Assembly (NCBI RefSeq): GCF_042683665.1
Contig: NZ_JBHUOO010000047.1
Strand: one strand, 5' to 3'
DNA: 64,000 nucleotides
Source of the DNA: Leeuwenhoekiella polynyae
Lineage (GTDB): Bacteria > Bacteroidota > Bacteroidia > Flavobacteriales > Flavobacteriaceae
Under the pieces are notes generated by a model. That model was not told where the DNA came from. It ran no database searches and was given only the letters and a program-made list of their open reading frames with translations. Both the position numbers and the translations under genes were made by a program. Below, in pieces: positions 58,445 through 64,000 of this stretch (within the stretch, counting starts at the first letter, position 1; each line of letters opens with the position of its first letter).

Positions 58445-60406
58445 TTATTTCGAGATAAGTAGCGCACCACCTTCTCCCAAAACATCAATATTAAATGTTC
58501 CGTTCTTTTTTATTTTTACTGTTTTAGTTGCTGCTGAGCGATCTTTTGCATCATAGATAAGTGTAAGTTCTGTATTTTTCAACATAGGAAGATTCAGCTC
58601 TAAAGTTTTATCTTTTTGTTCACCGTTTGTAATTGCGATATACCATTTATCACCTTTTCGACGGGCGATTGCTGCATAATCTCCCGGCTCGCCACCTACG
58701 TAAACGATCTCATCCCAAACTGTAGGAACCTCTTTTAAAAAGTCTAAAACAAAATCAGGTTGTTCTTCTAGATTATTAGGTGTTAAACCAAAATGCTGAA
58801 TAGGTGAAAAATAAAGAACTCCTGTTGCTAATTCAAAAGCTTCTGTTGTTTTACGAATAGAGCCTCCTTTCTGATCTCTCGAAAGCTTTTTGTTTAAGAA
58901 TACGGGACCAAAATCCATCGAAGCAACTGAGTTTCTTATAAACGGATGCAGCGTGCTTTTAAACGCGTGCATATCTGAAGCTTCTTGTGTAAAAACCAAA
59001 TTCTCTGAAGCCAATACCGCTTCTGAAGAAACAAAGTTAGGATACATACGTTGCCATCCTCTAGGCAATGTACAGCCGTGAAAGACAACTGCAAGACCAT
59101 AGGTATTAGCATCAGTAAGAATATCTTCATAAAGCTGCATGGTTACCTGCTTGTCTCCACCAAAGAAGTCAACCTTTATTCCTTTAACTCCTATTTCTTG
59201 AAGCCACGCCATTTCTTTTTGGCGTTTATAGGCAGTATTCATCAAATCTTGTGGAGTCTGTGGAGCATTATTCCAAAAGCCGTTAGAGTTGTACCAAAGT
59301 AAAATTTCGACATCTTTAGATTTGGCATAGTTTACCAATTCAACAAAACGCTCCCGACCAATTACAGAGTCCCAGTTAGCATCTACAAGAATATACTCAA
59401 ACTCCATCTCTGAAGCCAGATCTATAAATAGTACCTGATCGTCATAATTCATACTGGCATCTTGCCAAACGATCCAACTCCAGGTTGCTTTACCCATTTT
59501 ATAAGCTACAGATGCCTCGTAACGTTCCTCTACAACATCAAAAGCAATAGTAGACTCAACAATAGGTTTTAATGATTTTCCTATAGAAATGGTACGCCAT
59601 GGTGTGCTAGCAGGCATTGCCATACTTGCAAAAGCTTCTCCTATACCGTTATTCTCACCTTCTTGAGGAAATGCAAGCGGGAATAATCCGTCTTGTGTAG
59701 ATTCTCCCAATCGCGAACCGGGATACGTTCCATCTACTCCGGTTTCAGAAATTAGAACCCAACCCTGCTCTGCATTTTTAAATAACGCAGGAAACGTATA
59801 ACCAACACCATATTGTGACGGAGTTCCTAATTTTTCATCAAAAGTATATTCTTCTTCATAAGAAGGTTTGGTTTCTTCCCAGCCTGTTAACGGTAAGGCT
59901 TGATGCGTAATAAAAGAAGTCGCATCGTCTGGTAAATTAAAACCTGTAGCCTCAGATAAGATCTTAACTTTAGTATTCAGATCTTTTCCTATTAATTTGT
60001 AAGAAAATGCGATATCGTTATCTTCAACTCTAAAAACTACTTTTAAGGTATCTTTTTTAGCATTAGTGAAAGTTGCTACAAGTTCGTTTGCTGTATAACT
60101 CACCTGATTCACTTTAGCATTTTTCAATTCATACGATTCAGAAATAGTTTGTATGTCTGAATTTTCAAAAGTCAATCCTTTTGTGAAATCTCCTATCGAA
60201 GTCATTAAGCCTAAAGGCGAATCTTCCAAAAAAGATTCGCCATCAAGTTCTACTGAATAAAAAATGTTGCTTGCTTTAAGCTTAAGCTGAACTACCAAGC
60301 CTTCATCTGGACTCGTAACACGGGTAAGCGTATCTTGACTCCAAACTAAAGGTGCTGTTATTAAAATTAAAATCTGAACTACTTTCTTAAAGCTTATATT
60401 TTTCAT
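58445..60406 (-). CDS. Glycoside hydrolase family 97 (retaining, alpha-galactosidase-like)
   Basis: A 653-residue GH97 enzyme with signal peptide (ending VWSQDT, about 23). Domain order is N-terminal beta-sandwich (to about 270), TIM barrel (about 290-560) and C-terminal sandwich. GH97 contains inverting alpha-glucosidases (SusB) and retaining alpha-galactosidases. In the latter a nucleophilic Asp follows strand beta4; here GVKGIKVDFFGGDKQ puts Asp at D413, which supports the retaining alpha-galactosidase group. The acid/base is one of the glutamates in SSEAVLASEN (462 or 468). The substrate is inferred, not proven. Lies 10 bp after the second GH2 gene. Confidence 0.9.
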   Translation of the reverse strand: MKNISFKKVVQILILITAPLVWSQDTLTRVTSPDEGLVVQLKLKASNIFYSVELDGESFLEDSPLGLMTSIGDFTKGLTFENSDIQTISESYELKNAKVNQVSYTANELVATFTNAKKDTLKVVFRVEDNDIAFSYKLIGKDLNTKVKILSEATGFNLPDDATSFITHQALPLTGWEETKPSYEEEYTFDEKLGTPSQYGVGYTFPALFKNAEQGWVLISETGVDGTYPGSRLGESTQDGLFPLAFPQEGENNGIGEAFASMAMPASTPWRTISIGKSLKPIVESTIAFDVVEERYEASVAYKMGKATWSWIVWQDASMNYDDQVLFIDLASEMEFEYILVDANWDSVIGRERFVELVNYAKSKDVEILLWYNSNGFWNNAPQTPQDLMNTAYKRQKEMAWLQEIGVKGIKVDFFGGDKQVTMQLYEDILTDANTYGLAVVFHGCTLPRGWQRMYPNFVSSEAVLASENLVFTQEASDMHAFKSTLHPFIRNSVASMDFGPVFLNKKLSRDQKGGSIRKTTEAFELATGVLYFSPIQHFGLTPNNLEEQPDFVLDFLKEVPTVWDEIVYVGGEPGDYAAIARRKGDKWYIAITNGEQKDKTLELNLPMLKNTELTLIYDAKDRSAATKTVKIKKNGTFNIDVLGEGGALLISK

Positions 60407-60416
60407 CTATCACGTA

Positions 60417-63400
60417 TTAAAATAAAGAGATTGTATAACTGTATGAGTACGTTTTGTCCTCTAATCTATATTCTCTAAAAGGATATTGTCCCCAACTGTT
60501 AAGTCCACCTAAACCGCGTTGTTTAAGATCTACGTGAAGAAATACTTTATCTTCTACGGTTAAATCTGTTGGATGCTTTTGTGCTTTGGTCATGCCAGGA
60601 TCAAGATCTTCTGTAGAAACATCAAGCGCACTAAAACCTAACGGTTGATCTCCTACTATTTTCAAACCATTTCCTGAAGCATCAGTTAAGGTTAACCAAC
60701 GCGTATCTGTATGATACCCTGACTCCTGTGGACGGATATACGTCCATGTAAATTGATTTTCTACTTTGTCTGTATAAATCCCTAAAAAAGCAGATTCATT
60801 TCTATCTGAATAATTTTCCCAAGGTCCGCGACCGTAATACGCTAAATTGTCAAAATCCCCATCTAAAACCAATCGCATTCCAAAACGAGGCATCTCAGGT
60901 GTTTTTTCATTTTTAAGTTCGATGTGAGCAGTAACTTTAATTGCTCCTGAATTTTCAATCAAATAATCAACGGTGTAAGCCGCAGCTATATTCGGTAAAG
61001 TATAGGTTACTGTAACAGGAAGACCTGCTTCAGTTTTTAAACCTACAAGCGTTTTGGTCACCACAGGACTTTTTGTTGCTTCTTTCCAGGCAGCTAGTTT
61101 ACTTGGCATTCCGTTACCAAAATCATTATCTGTAGGAGCTCTCCAGAAGTACGGTTGTGGAAATTGAGTAATTACAGAAGCATCACTTTTCAATTTATAT
61201 TCCTGAATTTTACCGGTTTTTAAATTGAAAATACCGGTTACTTTTTCAGTACTAAAAATCAAAGAATCACCTTCTTGTTCATAGACTAATTCTCCTCCTG
61301 TTGAAACCTCTTTAGGTTCATCAAAAAAGTCTGTACCTCCTACTTTAAATTGTTCGCTAGCTAAATTATATCCTGCAGGTATTAATGCAGAACCCGATTT
61401 TGTCGAAGCAAAAATACTAAGGTAATACTCACCATCTATAGTTTCGGGTAGATTCAACGCAACATTTTCTTTAGTCTTTGGTGCTGCTGAAACATTAAAT
61501 GTACCGTTTGAAACCTCCTGACCATCTTTAAGTAATTTCCAAATAAAATTGAATTCTTCAAGATTGGTATAGTTGTATTTATTAATCACTTGAAGCGTAT
61601 TTCCGTTAAGCTCAAATTCTATATTTTGATATACTTTTTTAACTTCAGCTAGTGAAGGATGTGGTTCACGGTCTGCAGTAATCAGTCCATTAGCAAGAAA
61701 GTTCTCATCGTTGGGCTGATTCTCTGCTCCTAGGTCACCACCATAAGCCCAGAATTCACGACCGTCTTCAGTCTCTGCACGCAATCCCTGATCTACCCAA
61801 TCCCAGATAAAACCTCCTTGCATATGCGGGCTGCTGTCTATAATATCCCAGTATTCCCTAAAGTTTCCACTACTGTTACCCATTGCATGAGAATACTCAC
61901 ACATAATAAATGGTCGTGTTACATCGGTACGTTCTGCATATTCTTTCATGCTGCGAATACCCGGATACATAGGTGCTACCACATCTGTATCACGGTTTTG
62001 ACCCGCTTGTTCAAAAGTTACTAATCGTGTGGGGTCTGTAGCTTTTAACCAATCGTAAGCTTCATAAAAAACAGGACCGTTACCACACTCATTCCCCATA
62101 GACCATAAAATGATGGAAGAATGGTTTTTGTCCATCTCATACATTCTTTTAATACGATCTAAATGTGCCGGCGCCCATTCTTCTAGATATGCAGGATGCT
62201 TATCCTTATCAATTCTTCCTTGCCATTCTGCTCCCATACCATGAGTTTCAATATTAGCTTCATCTACAATGTAAAAGCCCAATTCATCTGCAAGATCATA
62301 AACCTGCTGCCCATGCGGATAATGACTCATACGCACTGCATTGATGTTGTTACGTGCCATCAATTCAAAATCTTTACGTGTCATTTCAAGGTCAGGAACG
62401 TGACCTTTATCCGGGTGATGCTCGTGAAGGTTCACACCGTGAACGGTTACCGCTTTGCCATTGACCAAAAGCTGTGCATTTTTAAGTTCAACTTTTCTAA
62501 AACCGGTACGGCCAGCAATAGTTGCCAGTGTTTGTCCGTTTTTATCTTCGAGCTTTAAACTGTAAGTATACAATGTAGGTGTTTCTCCACTCCATTTTTC
62601 TACATTAGGAATTGTTCTTTCAAAAGAAATTGTACCACCCTCGCGAGGGACCGCTTTCTTTTCTGCATACATCAAGTTTCCTTTTTCATCAAAAAGCGCC
62701 ATCTGTAAACGTGCATTTTTTACCTTGGTTTTTTCAAAAGACCGAATATCTACAACTGCTTGTAACATTCCATCCTTATAATTGGCATCCAGATCACTAA
62801 CCACTTTGAAATCCCAAATAGTAGTTTTTGGCATGGCTTGAAGAAACACATTACGTTCTATACCACTTAAACGCCAGAAATCCTGATCTTCCAAGTAACT
62901 TCCATCGTGCCACCGCGTAACCTGGACAGCTAATAAATTTTCTCCTTTTTTAAGTAAACCTGTAATATCAAATTCTGCTGGAGTTTTTGATGCCTTGGTC
63001 ATACCGGCTTCCTCCCCATTTACAAATATTCGGGCATAGCCAGATATAGATCCAAAACTTAAAATCACCTCTTTATCATTCCAATCTTCGGGGATAGTAA
63101 ACGTTGTTCTATAGCTCCCTACGGGGTTATATTCTTGATCAATTTTTGGAATATCTTTTTTGAAAGGGTACTGAACGTTTGTATAAATAGGCAGGTCAAA
63201 ACCCTCAGTCTCCCAGTTTGAAGGAACAGTTATATCATCCCAGGCAGCATCTGAAAAATCAGGTTTATAAAAATCCTTAGGTCTATCTGAAGTAGTTTTC
63301 ACAACATTAAACTTCCAAGTACCGTTGAGGCTTTTATATAAAGAGGAATTTTCCGGAGTACGGGTTTCTGCAGCTTGCATACTATCATAAAGAAAAAAGA

Positions 63401-63524
63401 AACTACGCCCTTCTTCTTTATTGCGGTCTAAAACTGTAGGATTCTCCCATTCATTTTGCTGGTTTTGAGCGATAGCACTACAAAAAGTGAATACAGTCAA
63501 AATACTAACTAGTGTTTTTTTCAT
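60417..63524 (-). CDS. Beta-galactosidase, glycoside hydrolase family 2 (copy 2)
   Basis: A 1035-residue LacZ-type GH2 enzyme with signal peptide (ending IAQNQQ). Domain order matches copy 1 at 45991-49119: NGTWKFNVV, LEDQDFWRLSGIERNVFL, barrel, then the small-chain domain. Acid/base E479 is in WSMGNECGNGP and nucleophile E543 in PFIMCEYSHAMGNSSG. The two copies share many blocks but differ throughout. This copy is more AT-rich and sits in the larger carbohydrate unit. The BNR propeller gene ends 30 bp upstream. Confidence 0.94.
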   Translation of the reverse strand: MKKTLVSILTVFTFCSAIAQNQQNEWENPTVLDRNKEEGRSFFFLYDSMQAAETRTPENSSLYKSLNGTWKFNVVKTTSDRPKDFYKPDFSDAAWDDITVPSNWETEGFDLPIYTNVQYPFKKDIPKIDQEYNPVGSYRTTFTIPEDWNDKEVILSFGSISGYARIFVNGEEAGMTKASKTPAEFDITGLLKKGENLLAVQVTRWHDGSYLEDQDFWRLSGIERNVFLQAMPKTTIWDFKVVSDLDANYKDGMLQAVVDIRSFEKTKVKNARLQMALFDEKGNLMYAEKKAVPREGGTISFERTIPNVEKWSGETPTLYTYSLKLEDKNGQTLATIAGRTGFRKVELKNAQLLVNGKAVTVHGVNLHEHHPDKGHVPDLEMTRKDFELMARNNINAVRMSHYPHGQQVYDLADELGFYIVDEANIETHGMGAEWQGRIDKDKHPAYLEEWAPAHLDRIKRMYEMDKNHSSIILWSMGNECGNGPVFYEAYDWLKATDPTRLVTFEQAGQNRDTDVVAPMYPGIRSMKEYAERTDVTRPFIMCEYSHAMGNSSGNFREYWDIIDSSPHMQGGFIWDWVDQGLRAETEDGREFWAYGGDLGAENQPNDENFLANGLITADREPHPSLAEVKKVYQNIEFELNGNTLQVINKYNYTNLEEFNFIWKLLKDGQEVSNGTFNVSAAPKTKENVALNLPETIDGEYYLSIFASTKSGSALIPAGYNLASEQFKVGGTDFFDEPKEVSTGGELVYEQEGDSLIFSTEKVTGIFNLKTGKIQEYKLKSDASVITQFPQPYFWRAPTDNDFGNGMPSKLAAWKEATKSPVVTKTLVGLKTEAGLPVTVTYTLPNIAAAYTVDYLIENSGAIKVTAHIELKNEKTPEMPRFGMRLVLDGDFDNLAYYGRGPWENYSDRNESAFLGIYTDKVENQFTWTYIRPQESGYHTDTRWLTLTDASGNGLKIVGDQPLGFSALDVSTEDLDPGMTKAQKHPTDLTVEDKVFLHVDLKQRGLGGLNSWGQYPFREYRLEDKTYSYSYTISLF

Positions 63525-63554
63525 CGATTATTTGATTGTCTTTAAAAAGCTTTT

Positions 63555-64000
63555 TTAGTTTAAGGGTAAAGTATCTAATTCTAAAAGTTGAACAGGCGTC
63601 GCCGTTTTATTGGTCAAGCCTTCGCCATCAACCTGAGTGACCTCTTGCTGAAATATGTGTAATTTTCCGGTTTGTTTAAATAACTGTTTATCAAAATTGG
63701 GCTCCCAGTCTCCAACACTTACATCAGTCAGGTCTAAGAGTTTCCAATCATTTTGAGAAGCAAAATTTTTGTAGGCCATCGTGATTTTGCTACCACGCAG
63801 GTCATCTCTATAAAGTAAATAAACCGTCTTTTTATTTCCTTCATTTTGAACAAATATTTCCGGTCTGCTTATTGGTATTTTTTTTGTACCCCCACCACCT
63901 AACTTAAACCCAGAGTCTCGAAAGTTTGAGTTTTCTTTTTTCCAAATACCATCTTCGAGATAAACAATTTGATATTGGGTTTTTCCATCTACATTCCAAT
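63555..64000 (-). CDS. BNR_4-type propeller protein, C-terminal part; continues past right edge
   Basis: About 148 C-terminal residues are visible; the reading frame stays open to 64000 and beyond, so this is the end of a larger protein. It reads WNVDGKTQYQIVYLEDG, then GGGGTKKIPISRPEIFVQ and VYLLYRDDLRGSKITMAYK, with a C-terminal LELDTLPLN. The pattern of aromatic strands and the SRPEIF / YRDDLRGSK blocks resembles BNR_4 beta-propellers, the fold of some polysaccharide lyases (PL24, PL25 and related, as I recall) and of some rhamnose-active enzymes. The catalytic part would be outside the window, so the activity is unassigned. It is the most upstream visible gene of the long unit. Confidence 0.75.
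   Translation of the reverse strand, partial: WNVDGKTQYQIVYLEDGIWKKENSNFRDSGFKLGGGGTKKIPISRPEIFVQNEGNKKTVYLLYRDDLRGSKITMAYKNFASQNDWKLLDLTDVSVGDWEPNFDKQLFKQTGKLHIFQQEVTQVDGEGLTNKTATPVQLLELDTLPLN

Overview
The window looks like a chromosome segment of a marine member of the Flavobacteriaceae (Bacteroidetes). The grounds are several flavobacterial hallmarks: -7 promoter boxes of the form TAnnTTTG, a monomeric NADP isocitrate dehydrogenase, a long-form GAPDH, a TonB receptor/DUF4249 pair, DUF4199, DUF6095 and HAEPLYID proteins, type B L31, lipoproteins with short lipoboxes, and a polysaccharide-utilisation-type cluster. Genus cannot be settled from the sequence alone.

Positions 1-30000 are mostly housekeeping and in short operons. 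In order: a minus-strand dapF / GNAT / mltG operon; an HtrA protease; long GAPDH; a coiled-coil membrane protein with trmD and rplS; a probable structured RNA with its own terminator (6S-like in size and setting); monomeric isocitrate dehydrogenase; a TonB receptor with its DUF4249 lipoprotein; murQ; rpmE2; DUF4199 plus a family 2 glycosyltransferase; a phosphohexomutase; an MsbA-like ABC exporter; an ECF sigma factor with two membrane/periplasmic partners; a Ycf48-like propeller lipoprotein; an RsmB/NOP methyltransferase; purL; and a HAEPLYID pair.

Positions 30000-38200 hold a fatty-acid degradation module: acyl-CoA ligase, MarR regulator, then a FadN-type hydroxyacyl-CoA dehydrogenase/hydratase, thiolase and 602-residue acyl-CoA dehydrogenase. 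The order and domain layout match fadN-fadA-fadE of Bacillus. Two near-identical ~100 bp repeats sit in the gaps of this operon, just ahead of the start codons of fadA and fadE.

Positions 38200-43250 begin with a repeat nest (one GC-rich dispersed element and three tandem MITE-like units). A compact plus-strand cluster follows: propeller protein, a compositionally foreign DUF2971 gene, MFS transporter, CBM9-like lipoprotein, aldo/keto reductase.

Positions 43250-64000 are on the minus strand and are dominated by carbohydrate-active enzymes. One unit is GH2 beta-galactosidase plus a large MG2/plug-like protein. The longer unit, which enters from beyond the right edge, is BNR propeller protein, GH2, GH97, FG-GAP/UnbV lipoprotein, GH16, DUF2264, GH105, DUF2264. 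The combination of an unsaturated-uronyl hydrolase, galactosidases and a propeller protein of the type seen in polysaccharide lyases suggests a uronate-containing galactan-like substrate such as arabinogalactan protein, with ulvan or rhamnogalacturonan as alternatives. No SusC/SusD pair, sulfatase or hybrid two-component regulator is inside the window. I found no CRISPR array, tRNA, rRNA, transposase or prophage genes.
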